DNA of 64,000 nt from Himantopus leucocephalus. Its lineage: Eukaryota; Chordata; Aves; Charadriiformes; Recurvirostridae. Below are positions 10,757 through 25,100 of the stretch, one piece after another; the stretch's first letter is position 1, and each line of letters starts with the position of its first letter. The stretch lies in assembly GCA_003993805.1 (NCBI GenBank), contig RSEF01000001.1:144295514-144359513 (forward strand), given 5' to 3'. Under the pieces are notes generated by a model. That model was not told where the DNA came from, did no database searches, and saw nothing but the letters and a program-made list of their open reading frames with translations. A program made the position numbers and the translations under genes.

Positions 10757-11409
10757 GTGAGCAGGCTGGGCTGAGGCGGGGCCGCGGGGCGGGGGCTCAG
10801 GCTCGCCCCTGCCCGGGGCCACCTTCCCGCCTTGTGTGGGGTCACGGCCGGCCGAGCTGGGGAAGGCTCAGTGAAGGTGGTGGCCGGAGAGGCCAGAGAA
10901 GAGGGGGAACGGGGCAAATGTGAGACTGTGAGAGGGTCTTGAGGAGGGGTGTAGAGACAGGAAAATGGCTGCGAGGGGAACCTTAGGTAATGGGAGTAAG
11001 AGGTCAGTCTTCAGGAGTGTCCTGCATATGGAGGAGGAGGTGTGAAAAAAATTCAGGCCCAGCTCACACCAGTCACCATGGTGTGGTGCCCCAGCAGGAC
11101 TGTGAGTCCTACGGTATTGACCGAGCCTTAAGGAATAGCAAAAGTCTTGCTAGTGTGATTTGCCCTCTTCCAGCTCCCAGCCTGGTTGGGATCTTAGAGC
11201 GTGACATAGCATGAAGAGATGTCAGCCAGAAGCCTCAGAGCTGGCTTGACTAGGTGGTTCACGTTCTCTAACTCCAGACCTGGACAGTGAAATTGGCTTG
11301 CACGTAACCAGGCACGGAGCGATCCAGGATTGCTCTGAACAAGAGTGTAGAAACGTACCCTAAGGAAGGAGACTTGTGAGCATTGCCCACCCTGTCCAGG
11401 CTCCAGCTG

Positions 11410-11437
11410 GTGTCTGGTCTCTGGTCTCTGGTCTCTG
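11410..11437 (+). repeat. Four tandem heptamers (GTCTCTG)
   Basis: One variant unit (gtgtctg) is followed by three perfect gtctctg units. It is a small minisatellite seed in intron 1 with no other feature. Confidence 0.9.
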
Positions 11438-14400
11438 ATGGTTCAAAAGTAAGCTGCTGTCCTTTCTCCACTCAAAAAGCAACCTGGCTGGTTGGGTGGT
11501 GTGGGAGAGAATCATCAGCTGTGTGAGCCAACAGAGGAAGCCCTTGAGTGAATAGGTGTTATTAAAACTAATCAAGGTGGCTATGTGCACATGTTGCGGA
11601 CATGCAGACGTACTTTTTCTCATATCTGTACAAGAAGGCATTAGGAATCTGTGGGATCCACAGACTCCGAAGAGGGAAAGTACTGTTAAGTCCATGTTGA
11701 TGTCCATCTTTCACAAGAAGAGCTTTGTTTTGTTGTGTTAAAGAATACTTCTTAAAACTTCAGTCTTATTTTAAATTCTCATGATGATGAGTCCATTTCA
11801 TCTCCTGATAAGTCACCCAGATATTGAGGAACCTCACATCCGTTGTTGTTTTTTAACTTCCTGGTCAGGGGATTTTGTTATATCTCTGCTAGCAAGGTTG
11901 AAAAGTCTATAATAAGTATATTCTTTGTGTTTCTTAGTACACAACTATGAACTACCAGTTTCTCTGTGTTATCTCCCTTATTTTTGTAGCCCTTCTGAAG
12001 GTAAGCATAGTAGTGTACTGGTGGTATCATCAATGCAAAATTATTTCTCTGTTTCTACTAATAGTCCTATTAATGTATTATGCACACACCTGCTCTGTAT
12101 TGTACTGAGAGCTTGAGACAGTTATTTAAAATGTGTTCTTAAGTTGCTGCATTCTGCAGTGGGTGTCTTTGTTCTGGGAATGTTGCCTACCTTCGCTGAC
12201 TTTTGCGTTCAAGTCATCTTGCAGGACGAAGATAATTTTATCAATGATTAATATGACTTTGTAAAAGTGCCTTGTTACTGGATACTTCTGCAACACTCTT
12301 ATGTCCAGGTTTCATTAGCAAATACTTTTAATAATTTTTAGTGTCCATTAAAAACTAATTGAATAGTCCTGAACCAATAATTGTTTCAAAGGAGACTGTT
12401 CAAAATAGTCTTTGTGTGGATTTCTTTCCAGGAGCGGCATTTTGAGGTCAGCCAGGGGGCCAATTTAATCTGTGTAATGTATGCCTTTATTTGGCAAACC
12501 TTTTGGTCAAAGCATCCTTTACCTGTATTAAGAGCAACTCAAGTGTATTAGCATGAGTCACCTTTATCAACCAGACCTGCAAGCTGTCAAAAAGCAGAGA
12601 GATTTACTTGTCTGTATATACTTTTTTGAAAACTATGCTGTATGTGTTAGTAGTATTTTAGCTATTTTTTAGTATTTCATTGTTCAGGGGTCGCAAATTA
12701 AGTGCCATTAACTGCAGTGTTACCCTGAAAATGCAAGCATCCTTAATTTAAAAAAAAATGCTGTTAAGTATAAACAATCATTTTAATAGGTTTTCTTTTG
12801 CTCTTCTGTTGTTTTAATATTTTAATAAGTAGCTCTTCTAGCATCAACATTTTTAATAGCTGTTTTGTACTTGCATTGCTGTAGTTACTGTCTCTTTTTT
12901 GACTGAACATCTCTGCAGTTCCCTTTTATCTTTTTTTTTAAATAGTGAGGTTGTAGAGACATTTGCCCGTCCTTTGGAGTTTTCCCAATTCCTATGGTAT
13001 GTCTAAAATTGATGTTCAGAGAAATCCTCAGTCAGAACCTTTAAACTTCTACAATTTAAACTTATAAAATTATGCTGGCGCACTGAGGTGAAGTGTCTTT
13101 ATCTTAGTACTTGCTGCTTCATTTCCTCCTACTACATGCTAGAGATGGCGAAATTCTTGGTTTCCTTTAACAGTGTCATACAGAGTAATTGCATTTTCTT
13201 GCTTCATTCTGCAAGGGGACAAAAAGTATCCATTACACTTTTCACTATTGTTTTGCTTTCCTTTTTCTTTTTTAATCTCTCTCGGATCAGCTAGCAGTGG
13301 ACATAAATTTCATATTGGATTTTCATTACCATGGATTTTAAAGTGCTGCCTCTTTTTCTTTCAGTTCTTATTTTATATACAATGATCTGTCATTATTTCC
13401 TGAGAACTTTTGTTTTCTTGCTCTGTTGTTCATTGGTGGGTTCTCCCTGCCTCATGTTTTTGAATACTTACCAAGCTATTATCCGAAAATGCCGAATCTG
13501 ATATTTTTTCATTTACATGGAACGTTCTTAATCCACTACCATGCAATTTCTTTAATCTTTGAACAATCAGTCCTTTTTACTTTCTATATTTTACAGATAC
13601 AATTCATTGTTGCCATATTCTTTTTCCAGAACATGTGTTAGATTGCGACTGTTGGCATCTATTCAGTTCTTAATGAAGAACAACATTAAAAATTAGTTTC
13701 AATATGAGCAATCCTATTGCTCATGATGAACTTTCTGTGTTAGGAAATTACTGTGTGTTTACTTTAAAAAAAAAAAAAAATCTAAAGAAGTTTTATTACT
13801 GCCTGCGTAAGATACCAAGCAGCTGTTTCCCATACTGAAGAGACCTATTATAATGTACATGCTGTACACCATGGACAGAACCTTGAGAAGCAGTTCTTCT
13901 TGCTCTGAGAGTGGGAGTTCTCTAAAAGATGTTTGCCTGTAGCCATCTCTTGGTTTACTAGTTGGAACCTTAACCACTATCTAGTAATGCTTAAGACTGA
14001 GCAGTGAGGTCCATCTCATTGTGAATAGTAACGACGGGGTCTTTGTTAAAAGTGCTATCCATTATCCCTTTTTCTGCACTGTGCCTGAAATGGTAGCCAT
14101 TTACTTAAAGTCATAAGACACGACCCCCGCCACCCCCAAGCAAGCTTATCTATCTTACGTAGTATGAATCTATAATATAATAATTCTTGGAATTGGTACC
14201 TTTGGTGACAAAACCAGCAAACTTTAAGGACAGAGCACAAAGAAAAAGATCAACAGGAACCTCTTTGTCTTGTCTGCAGGCAGATTTTCTGGTAGACTGT
14301 TTTTCAGTAAACCACTGAGAAAAGTGCTGCAAAACCACCTTTATTCCATAATAAGAGTATGTCTCTTTTCTCCTTGAGTGTACTCATTACTGACTTCCCA

Positions 14401-16970
14401 TCATTTGAAATCTTGTCATGAATGGAAGTGTGACTTATGCCTGTAGTTAGTTATTGCAGACCAGCAAGTAATGCAGAATGACCCCGATCTTAAGAAATCA
14501 CTAAACTTTCTAAGATGCTCTGCTAAAGGAGAACTACAGTGCTTGAGAGCAAACTTAAAACAAATTGTGAAATAAAGGGCTTGATAACAGGAAGATGAGG
14601 TCTCTTTGCTCAGTCTGTGCTAGAAACAATCTGTCAACAAAGTAATTTGTTATGCAGAAGTGGTGATGGTATCTACCTAATAGAGAAGCAATGAGGATGC
14701 CTTCATACGTTGACTATGTCTCTGGGAAGAGAGGCGATATTTTTAGACTGAAAGCCACAGATACTGGGCATTAGCGTGAAGCTTTTTTTGCACAAAATAA
14801 AAGCAATTTTACGCAGGAACAGTGAGCCTAGGAGCTATCTAAGGATTTTTTAAATTCTTCAGAATTATCCCATGCAGAAAATCAAATGACAGGCACTGTA
14901 GTGCATTCATAAGCAGCTTAAGGGACACGGTGGAAAGGTGAGCATGGCTTGGTTAATGATGTTACAGATAGATACAGCCTCTTTGTGCTCTTACTCTACC
15001 TGCAAAGGATCTTTCTGTTCTAGATGTACTAAGAAAGCAAACATGACATCAAAGTTAAAAGTCTGCCCTGTACCTATGGAAGGGTGATGCTAGATAGAAA
15101 ATTGTAGCTTTTACTTGTCTACCTGAAACTTTATCAAGGCTTATTGCCTGAAGCGCCACAGTATTTGGTTAGTGTTAAGTGAAGGAGTGGTCTCTACAGT
15201 TGCATGAGTTTTGGATGTTCCCATTTTGGTTCTAAGAAATCCTGTTTCTGTAGCTGATCATCCTTTTACGTTATGAAAGATGTACAGCAATCTGTTTTGA
15301 GACTTGGAATATTTCTTGCACTGTTTGACCACAGCATTTTGAGATGACTGCTGTCACTGAAATCGGCAGGATGAAAGTCAACCAAAAGGAAGACAAGCTA
15401 GAGAGAGACTGGGTCCTGAGGAATAAAGCTAAAAGTTTACCTGAGAACAATGAGTATTCCTTTGACAATCCAGGAAACTATGTCAGATCATTTGTGAGTA
15501 TAGTGGAATATTTTGAAGTCTGTTTCTGTTGTTTTACTATGTATGTATGAACTTCTCTAACTGACAGCCTGCATGATAAGGCAGTCCCAAAATACATTGT
15601 CTGATATTCTGACACCTATCTCTGCAGCCCCATTTTCACTCAGAGCCAGTGTTAGACTTTGGAGGGGGCCCAGACAGAGACTGAAACATAGGACCTCCTT
15701 AGTTCCTTACTGTAGTTGAACCACTCTTAACATAACCCTAATTTCTTGTCCCTGAAACTCGTTTTCTTCATTTTATACCGTGAAACGGAAAGGAGGAAAT
15801 TTATGTTCTGGATCCTGATTTTCAGGCTCTGGCAGCCACTGAAGGAATCATTGCTGCCTGTACCCAGCTGCCTGCCCTGAAGCCCTTTGCCCTCTGAAGG
15901 CCAGTGTCCCCACTGCAGAATTGGCAGGGATGCTTCAACTTCTTCAGCCCAAAGGCTAGTATGTCAGGGTGCAGTAAACATTTGTCACTAGTTTAAGCTA
16001 ATATACGGCATGGTAACTAATGTAGCTGAGCTGGAGGCACATGCTTGTCTTGCTGACTGCCACAGGGATTGTAATCCCTGACAGGAAGGTGAGAATGACA
16101 GCTGAGGGCAGTAACTTCTTAAATAAACTTCGACAAACCTTCCTGCTGCAGTTTATCTTTGCCCCTGGGTGTGACAGTGAACAGTGGGGAACGGGTTAAA
16201 GGTTAGCTCTCTGCTTACCTCAGCAGGCAGGGTTTACTGATATTTTTTGAGGAATAATTAGTACTTCTTTCCTTTCTTTACCCCTGCAGCTGGCACAATG
16301 GCTAGGGGTGTACTTTCTTTAAATCTGAGGAGATGTATATACCACAGAATACAGAAATGTGAAGAGAAGCAAACCAACCATCTTCAGAACAGGAGAGTGG
16401 TGGCTGAGAGGCTAGGGCTAACTAGGTTGGATATTGTGCCGCAATACAACAGCAGAGCTCTCTGGACCTGATCTTTTATCTCTAGATAGTCTAGAGCAAC
16501 TACAGGTGTCTCCAGCAAAGCTCTACATTGTGCCATCAAACTAAATATTCTGATAAGACCTTGTAATATACCAGTATTGTAATCCTTTTATATCCAAGTG
16601 TGTGAGATGAGTTTTAAATGGCAATAACAAGCCTGATGCAATCCATTGAGTCTTTATGTTACTATCTTATGATACACCTTGGTGCTGTGACACATGTTAC
16701 ATTCAAGAGGTGTATTCTGCTTTAATGAAATTAGTTGGGGTCAATTTCCAACATGAAGTCTTCCTGCAGAAATGCTTATTTGTGTTCAGAGATTCCCATG
16801 CTTTCATTCAACAGTGGAGAACATTATTTTCTATTTGTCACCTGTGCAAAATGTTGTTGTATCAACACTGTTGCTTTTTTGGTGTGTAACCTGAAACGCT
16901 TCACCTTGGTTCAGCTTGTGTGTATTCTATGAAATAGCTCCTTTAATGTCAGTTGAACAAACTTAGAAAC

Positions 16971-17321
16971 ATGCAAATAAATGACCATACATTGGTTATG
17001 CAAATAAGTAACCATAAATAGGTTATGTGGAATTAATTAACTTTCCTTTGATATATTGCCATGGGCCAAATGCAAGATAGAGCTCTATTCAGAGAATGAT
17101 GGAGATGTTAAGAACAAAAAGAAGAAATATACCTTGATTCTCTAATGGAGAGAGATTCTGGTTTACTACTTTTCCTTTTGAAACTAACATCTCTTTTTAG
17201 TTGTGATGGGTCATATGGAAAGAAATACTGACAATCCAAAACCAGTCTGAGCCCTACCTTTTAGTGAAGCTTTGAATGAAGTTATTTGCATCTCTAAAAA
17301 TCTGGTGCTAACCATGCAAAT
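16971..17321. promoter_or_regulatory. Cluster of four octamer (POU/Oct) motifs
   Basis: ATGCAAAT occurs at 16971-16978, 16998-17005 and 17314-17321, and its reverse complement ATTTGCAT at 17284-17291. The first two lie in a 27-bp imperfect tandem unit (16971-17027). A perfect 8-mer should appear only once in tens of kilobases, so four in 350 bases is unusual. It is a candidate POU-factor-bound intronic element; function is inferred from motif density only. Confidence 0.4.
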
Positions 17322-19079
17322 TCAGACTTCATTCATTGTTCCAAGGTGAGAGTATGTATGTGTGCATGCACTATCTGAAGTGATTTATTCCTGTGCCATG
17401 GCTTTGCAGACAAAGGAAAAAAAGACTAGGAATGCACTTTCTTTTGTTTCCTGTTCTTTCCTCTTCATGAAACTTACTTGCATGAAAAAAAAAACCCTAA
17501 ACCCAACCAAAAAACAACCCAACCTACAACTTCCCATTCTCTCTGCTTGTCTTTCTGTGCTCCTGAGCTTAAATGTTAAATCTGAGAAGGCTTCCTGGAA
17601 TCTGACTGTGAATCCTGTGTCACTGAGTTTTGTAGCTAGGTACACATCAGATTTCTAGGTGTTGAATCAGCTGAGAAGGAATCTTCTCCCTGAATAAAAT
17701 AAAAATTCTGTCTGTTTCTGTTTTGGTTTAGTTTACTCTGCAAGTAACATTTTTCACTGTATTATTAAAAGCCTTATTGATTCTTGCTAAATAGACTGAG
17801 ACAAAAGCTTTTATGCCCATTACATCCTTTACAAATGATTTAGAAAATTTGAACAATTTAGGGTTATTCTGAACAGATGAACAACTGCATGTATCTTGAG
17901 CTGCCTTTGATCTGAAGACCAGTTATTGTCATACTTATGGCCCTTGAAAACACTGCAGTTAGGGTGTTTTTTGTCTTATTTTGGTTTTTAAATATTGCTT
18001 AAATGTTTTTTGGGAAATGAAACATTTCTAGAATTCTTCATATAAGTAAACGTTGTTCTGATTATTCTGATAGCAGAAAACAGTGCTGACTGTGCATACC
18101 AGTGAGTAAAGGTCACCCTTTTTGGTTTAAGAACGCTACAGAAACATATTTTTTAGTATAGTTCCTAAGTTACTGTGAAGGAATCTGCTGTGCTATTTGA
18201 CCATGAGATGTTGGCAAGCAGATCTCTGATTCTACCTTGTTGCATTTCAAGTTGACCCTCAGTCATATCAGAGTCCTGAAAAGAAGCTGTACATGAGGCT
18301 GGCAGGCTTGACTCAACCAGAGTGGGCGCATGAGGCTGCTTAGGTGGGAGCCGGGTTCCTGGCCGCTCATCTCCTTTGCAGTGATTGCGTGCTTGTTCAG
18401 TCTTGCTGTGCTGTGTGTAGCATATTCTTCTTAGGTTTACAAATTGTTTCTCTCAGACCTGAGGTCGCAAAATTAAGTTAAAATTAAAAAAAAAAGGAAA
18501 TATTTGCTTATGTGGGTTAATTACATTGCTTTAATTTCCATCCTCCCATAAAATAGACAAATTATGATAGATAATCAGTAGCTCATTTTATGTTCTGCAG
18601 TTGTGTCCTGCTTTTATCATTGTAATCATACATTGCTTTTTTAATCATCAAATTACACTTGCATGTTAACAAATGTTGATGTACTCCCTAGTTAAAAAGT
18701 AACTAACGTTACTGGTTTGCAGGCACAGAAGCTTGAGGTAAAGCTCTTCTGGTGTGTAAGGAGTTGGTGTAGAACTTGGGTGAGAACTCCAGATGTTTCG
18801 GCTTCCTCTAGGTTCTGCTTGTAAGATGGCCTCAAGTTCAAACTCACTGGCTGCCCACACTGGGTGCAAACCCGCGTTCAGTCGATACTTGGGGCATATT
18901 GCTACTTCAGCGCATGTGGAGGAGAAGCCCCAGTGGTGGTTGCTTGGCCTAGCTGCTGCCCCTTTTTACACTGCAGTGATGTTACCTGACTGAAATTAGG
19001 CAGTCAAGGTAGGTGTAGGGTCTTTCTTAGGAGGACCTCAATGTGGTTTGCCCCTTGCAAGTGAAATTTGTGAACATGG

Positions 19080-19146
19080 TAGGCTCTGTTTGCCTTGCAG
19101 CTCAGCACGGATNTAGGTTCTGTTTGCCTTGCAGCTCAGCACGGAT
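19080..19146 (+). repeat. 33-bp direct repeat flanking a single N
   Basis: Copies at 19080-19112 and 19114-19146 differ at one position (c versus t) and are separated only by the N at 19113. This is the signature of two contig ends that overlap but were joined without merging. The duplication is probably an assembly artefact. Confidence 0.9.
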
Positions 19147-22100
19147 GTGAATTGCTTTAGCCTCAGGCTACCTTTGAACAGCAATGTGGGTGCCTGAGAC
19201 TGAGCCAAGGGAGAGAGCGCAGCTGTTGCTTTATCCTGCTCCCTGGCACAGGCTTACTATAAACAGCATAGCTGCAGTGTCTGCTGGTCAGTGTGATTCA
19301 GCTGATGGGCCAAACATGTCCCACAGTATGGTTTCACCTAGCTTGTCTTTCTCTCAGGGGTGCTGCTACTACCTTCACCTTTTCCTGAGAGGTTGGGGTG
19401 GCTATAGAGGCAAGGCAGCAGCAAAAGCTGCATCACTCTAGTCTGCAAGGAGGGACCCAAAGCTGAGACATGAATTCTGACACTTAGAAGTATTGGATCA
19501 CTGTGTCATGATAAACTGTACTTGCTTTTTTTTATCTTTCATAATATTCAGCCTGACAAGGTAAATGATTCTGCTGTGGTGTTCAAGGTGTTAGAACTAA
19601 ACTTTTCAGATATTCTCTGATAAAGCTTCTGGGCATTTAAACTTTGGTCTAAGTTCAACAACAGTTATGCCTTGGAGTTCAAAGCCAAATGGGATTCACA
19701 ACTTTGAAAAATGTATGCCAGCTTTTATTACATTGAAAGTACATGATCCCAGCCTTGGTAAGCATGATCTTTCATTGACTGAGGTGCCTCAAGGCTCTGA
19801 TGACAGGCACAAATCCAAAATGGTAATGACACTGTTAACACTATGTCCCTAGCTTTCTGCTGATCTGTGATGGTATAGCTAAATCCAGTATTAAGGGAAG
19901 TACTCTGGTTTATCACAGCTGAACTTGTGCACATATAGTTGTGTCTACTGTGGTATATACTGCTTTTATGCTTAAATTATATTTAAAATTTCTTTAATAT
20001 CTCTTTAAAGTAAGAAACAAAGGGTAGTTGTAAATAGAATCATTTTGAAGTGTTTTTTAACCTTCTGTCACTCAGTATAATATTTTTTGTTTTGTTTTTT
20101 GTCAAGTTATGGAAGGAAATGTCTAAACTATCTGCTTTTTATGTTCTTTCTTCTCCCATTTAGGAAAACATGCCTTCATGCACAGAACTGTAGCTCAACC
20201 ACTGATGGTCATTGGCCTCTCAACAATTTGAGAAATGTTGTTTACATAATATCTAAAGCTTTTGAAGTCTAATCCTAAAATGCATTACAAACAAATAAAC
20301 AAACTCCCATGTAAATCAGCATGATAATGAGCTTTCCCTAAAATTCTTCAGTTTCTACTGGTGTCAGCAGTGCTTTCCATTAATTGTGGTACTCCATTGC
20401 CTCCAGGCTTGTCAAAAACATAGTTGTAGATTGATGAAACTGATTGTGGGGAAAATAACAGGGGAGTTACTTTGTTTACACTTGGGATAGTGGCTTATTT
20501 GCTTGCTGTCTGCTCTCCTCTCCTCCTGTACATTTGTTACAAATATTTAGTAGTTAGCCCAGCCAGAAGAAATTGTGTTGAATCAAGTGTCTGCCTTAGC
20601 AATCACAGAAAGTCTACAGGTTTTGTCTAATGCAGAAAAATACCTGCCCATAGTAATTTCACTCAGGTGAGACTGGCTGAATTAACTTTCCTGTTGCTGC
20701 CTTTCACTTACAGCAGTTGGAGAAAGAAAAAAAGATTTTTTTATTATTTTTTTTTAATTCTACTAATTTGTGTGTGTCTTGAGGGGAGAGATTTCATGTT
20801 AGTTTTGCCTTTGCTGAGTGACAAGGTGAAACTGGAGTTGGGAATTGGTAAATGAAAGCAGTAATAGGCTGTGTTCTGTCTGTGTGTTACTTTCCAACGG
20901 TGCTAGCCCAGTCATCTGTGCTCTAATCTTAGTCGAAAATAAAAATTTGCAGGAGAAAAGCTAATATTTACAATGGTGTTACTGCTTGGCACTAGGCTTC
21001 CTTACTTAGCAGAGCTTCTGTGTGCACAATCCTGTTTAACAGAGTAACTGTCCGCTTTTATCAACATCATCTCTGTCTTTTGTGGAACTGAGTTATTTGG
21101 TTCAGATATTTTCTTTGTAAATGGATGCTTGACATGCTTCAGTTTGAGAAAAGGACATGATTACCAAGCTCAAAGCCAGACATTGTGCCTGTTCCTACTA
21201 GTGTTGTTCATGGTCCTTGAGATAACTCACAAATCATGGGTTGTTGTCAGTTGAAGAAAGTATCTGAATCAGAATGAAAAGAAGTCTGAAAATGATTGAG
21301 ATGGACTTTTTTGTTTTCATAGTAATTAAGTTTTGGAGCTGATTAAACTTACTTTTTTGCTTATTATAATGACTACAGAACGAAACTAGGTAAGTCTTCA
21401 TATTTTTTTTTGGAAAACCAGAAACTGCCTTGATTTTCTGGTTTGCAATCAAGGCACAAAAGAATGCTTCATTTTTTTTGTTTATTATTATTATTATATT
21501 TTTTACCCTTTAATGCCTCTTCAGATTCCTTGTTTTGCAGTAATGGATGCCTCTGAGAAGACATAACACAACTTCTGAGAAGAATAACAAGTTAAGGAAA
21601 TAAACTTTTGGTATTTAGGACAATTTTAAAGATGGATATTCAGAATTTGGGATCTTAAATCTAAACTTTCTTGCATACTCTCACCATGACACGTTCACAA
21701 GGTACAGATTAGCAATGTACTGTCGATCCTTTTCCTTCAACATGACTTCAAATTTGAGTTTCCACCTTATAGTCCCTGAAAGTGGTGGCAGTTGCTCTTC
21801 TATCCTGTCTGTTTATTAAATCTGTGGGGTCTCAGATCTGACTATGGTAGTTGCTCAACCCTAACTTTGACTTATGTTTCATCAAAGCTGATAAAGCTTT
21901 AAGGATTCATGAAAAGTGAATGCTGCAATGTGTCGAATAGATCCCTTCCTCCTTCTGGAGCACATGCTGCTGTTCATGGAAATGCTCACTGTTGTCATAC
22001 TCCCTGAACACTTTTAAAAAACCCTCTGAAAAATATGCTGATTTAGTCTTGTCGTGCAAGCCTAATACTTAATTCCAGCTAGTGAATGGCAGCCAAACTT

Positions 22101-25100
22101 GAGTTCCAAAGGAAAAAGCAGTAAATGACCACTGTCAATGGCATTTGGTATCATCTGGTAGCCTGGCTGTCTCACAGTCATACTGCAGTCCAGAACACAG
22201 TAAAAAAAAAAAAATAAAAATGGTTCTAATGGTGTGGAGGCAGCCTTGTGGCTGGCCTGGCCACAGATAAGAACTGCTGTAAAAGCGTAGATCCTGTTTT
22301 CTGGCTTGGTCCATAACTACGTAACAGTCTGTCAGAGCCCTGACTCTGGGTATTCTCCGGCAGAATTCGGTGAATGTGACTAGTGACATCCTTTCTTTGG
22401 AAGCAGCATAACACAGGGACTACGTTCTGTCTTCTTTTGTATCTTTGAGGTTGGTAATAAGATAACCATGAGACATACTTAGTTACCAAACAGCATCCCA
22501 GTGATGCTCATTTTTTTACATACAGTCTATCACAGTTAATACCATTGCTGTGATTGATGATCTTGTGATGAGAACTTAATCTTTGAATAAAGACTTGTTT
22601 AGTCAAGTGAAATCCGGCAATATCAGAACTAATGGGAAGATTCTGCTGATGTATGCTGAAAGTAAACAGCCCACATGCATCAAAACACCTCAGGACTCTG
22701 TACAGTGTTTGGGTGACCTGATAACACAAATTTCCAAAACATTTTCTTAGGAACTGCTTGCCATCTGAAAACTTCACTGCAGTAATTCATGTATTTCTTT
22801 TTTCCTCATTGCATCTGAAACTGTGCTTGTGAAAGCAGCAGACAGACTCTAGTGATATAAAATTCAGTGTTCTCCCTGCTCCATGGCTCAAGCCTTACTT
22901 ACAGGCATGGGCCTATAAGTTCTTCCAGTCATTTGCAATTGGCTTTTTCTGCCAGTTTAAAGTTGTAAACTAATGTTCAGAGTGACTAATATAACAAACA
23001 TCAGGGTTTTTTTCACTGCTGAATTCTGATCTGTGAACTATAATACACTACACTGTGATCGCTGGGACAATGCAGAGAAGTGATCCTAGGGTGAATGTGC
23101 ATGAACATGGCTTGGCATCCGTCCTATCTACAGAAGTTGCAATACACAGAATTCAGAAATCTTCAAAAGGGAACATTTACTTAGTAGAAAAACTCACACA
23201 TCAATAAAGATGCTCACTGCTTCTGCACACTCTCCCCCCCTCTTTTTTTTTAGTTTTGTTTTTATTTTTCATTCCTGATCATCCCCAAATCTGCCTATGG
23301 TCTTTCCCCAAAATAAGAAGAAAAGGATGCTCCATCAAGAAGTGCCAGAGATTTCTTGAAGTCTGTTTGGGACTTCGGACAATGAAAGTACTCCTAGACT
23401 GCTAATTTGAACAGCAGTGTAAAAAATTCAGCTGTGGATTCAGCTGTGTGAAAAATAGGAGGTCATGTGAAATCAGCCTCAAAACAATACTTGTAGAGTT
23501 AAATTTGCAAGGAAAAAGCTAATCTATCTTGGGATTTATTAAAAAGAGAAAAAAATACACTATTGAATACTTAAACTGAGATATTGTCAGCACCCTTGCT
23601 GGGATTCATCTTGTGACAACTTTATATGTACGTATATTTTGAGGTGAACCATCCTACGCTACATTTAATAAATGCTGGAGAACATGGTTAGAGTCTTGCT
23701 GTAAAATCACAATTTCACGTGGTTCATTGTGTCTGATGAATCACAATTTGGAAGAACTAATATTCCTCTGACTCTATAGAGATCCTATGGTGATTAGCTT
23801 TGGGTATCTTGCTTTTTAGTTATAATCTTCGTTAAAGTAGGGAAATCTGGAATAGATCCGCTGTGATTACAAACAAGCTGTTGGTGCTTAATATTCCCTA
23901 TCTACATGCTGGAAGTAATAATGTGTACTGTATTTATAGGCTAGTTAAAGATTAAGTAGATAATGGTTGTGACTTGCTTTGTACAGGCCAGCTTATACTG
24001 AAATTCTAGATTTCATTGATCACTACTTAGTGCCTTGAAATAGGTTTTCTTAATTTTTTAATGAATGTTGCCCATTTTTGAAATTAAAGTGTTCAGTGGT
24101 GCATGAGGATTTTTTCGTTAGCATATGCAGTCTTTTAGGCTGGCACATAAAGCTTGTATTGTTTACAGGAAAGTTAAAAATAGCAAATTGGATCTACATC
24201 TGCCCAGCATACAGAATATTAAATCAAGGACTCTGTATCCATATATGAGTGCATCTCTTGGCTCGCAGAGGATGCTGTGGCTTTATGTAAACTTTATTTT
24301 CATTTGCACTTTAATAATACTGCCTTTCCTCAATTAACATTTTCTCTGTGCATAATTATTGTGCTTTTATGTGGATCCTGAATGACAATCTGGGAGGCTA
24401 TCAACGTAAAGAGGAAAGCTGTAATCTAGTTATGAGGTGGGATACCTCATTTTGGTATGTACAAGTTCCCAGTGCTAATGATGGAGATGTCTCTTGATGT
24501 TTGTTTTTTTAAAAAAATAATTGGGAAAAATAAGAGATTCAGAATAGGAAAGTCTCATTTATCTTTGTATGCTATATTTTTAATTCTGAAATAAAAGAAT
24601 AAAGGTCTTAGCTTAACATAGACTTAGGAACTTCAGTGTACTGGAATCTTTTTTCTTTCCATTGTAGTTCCTTCTATTTTGATTATGTTTCTTATCTCTT
24701 ACATTTCTTTAGGCAGAAGATAAAGCTCAGCGTAATTTTATTTTTTCAAATGTTTTTGATATATGTTGTTGGCCAGTGTGTGACCTGTTGGAGATGTGCA
24801 GATCTGGCAGATTTTTTCTGCTCCCCAGCCAAGGTATTCAACATTAAATGATGGGTGACTCTCGAGTGGTTTAGTTTGGATAAATGTCTAAAAGTTTGGA
24901 GCTTATCTAAACCTCCTTGGCCTAGAAATTGATTTGCCTGCAGTCAGGGAGGAAGGGACAGCCTTTCTTGTTGAATTTCATACTCTTCTTAATTTCACTC
25001 AGGCCAGATTATCCCATAAGCAATCTTTTTTTTTTTTTGATGCTTCATTCCCTTTCATTGCCTTTTATGACCCAGTGTAGGAAGTGCAGGGGTGTAGGAA

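Larger units (their letters stand above)
9590..10900. promoter_or_regulatory. MAP3K15: CpG-island promoter of MAP3K15
   Basis: The base composition changes sharply to very GC-rich with dense CpG, in contrast to the AT-rich flanks. The island spans the region upstream of, and including, the first coding exon. It contains many GGGGCGGGG-like Sp1-type boxes and no convincing TATA box, which points to dispersed TATA-less initiation. The transcription start cannot be placed from sequence. Both strands are open over long stretches here only because stop codons are rare in GC-rich DNA. Confidence 0.88.

Noticed and set aside
9883..10917. Several long open frames on both strands in the CpG island
   Set aside because: Only the frame from 10426 to 10756 matches a known protein and ends at a proper donor. 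The others are shadows caused by GC-rich sequence.
15370..15493. Exon-like segment in intron 1 with AG before it and GTGAGT after it, open and hydrophilic
   Set aside because: The acceptor lacks a pyrimidine tract, and the 124-nt length does not fit as a simple insertion between exon 1 (phase 1) and exon 2. No protein similarity is recognised.
17487..17520. Telomere-like CCCTAAACCC in an A/C-rich stretch
   Set aside because: There is only one partial unit, with no array of TTAGGG/CCCTAA repeats, so it is not an interstitial telomeric sequence.
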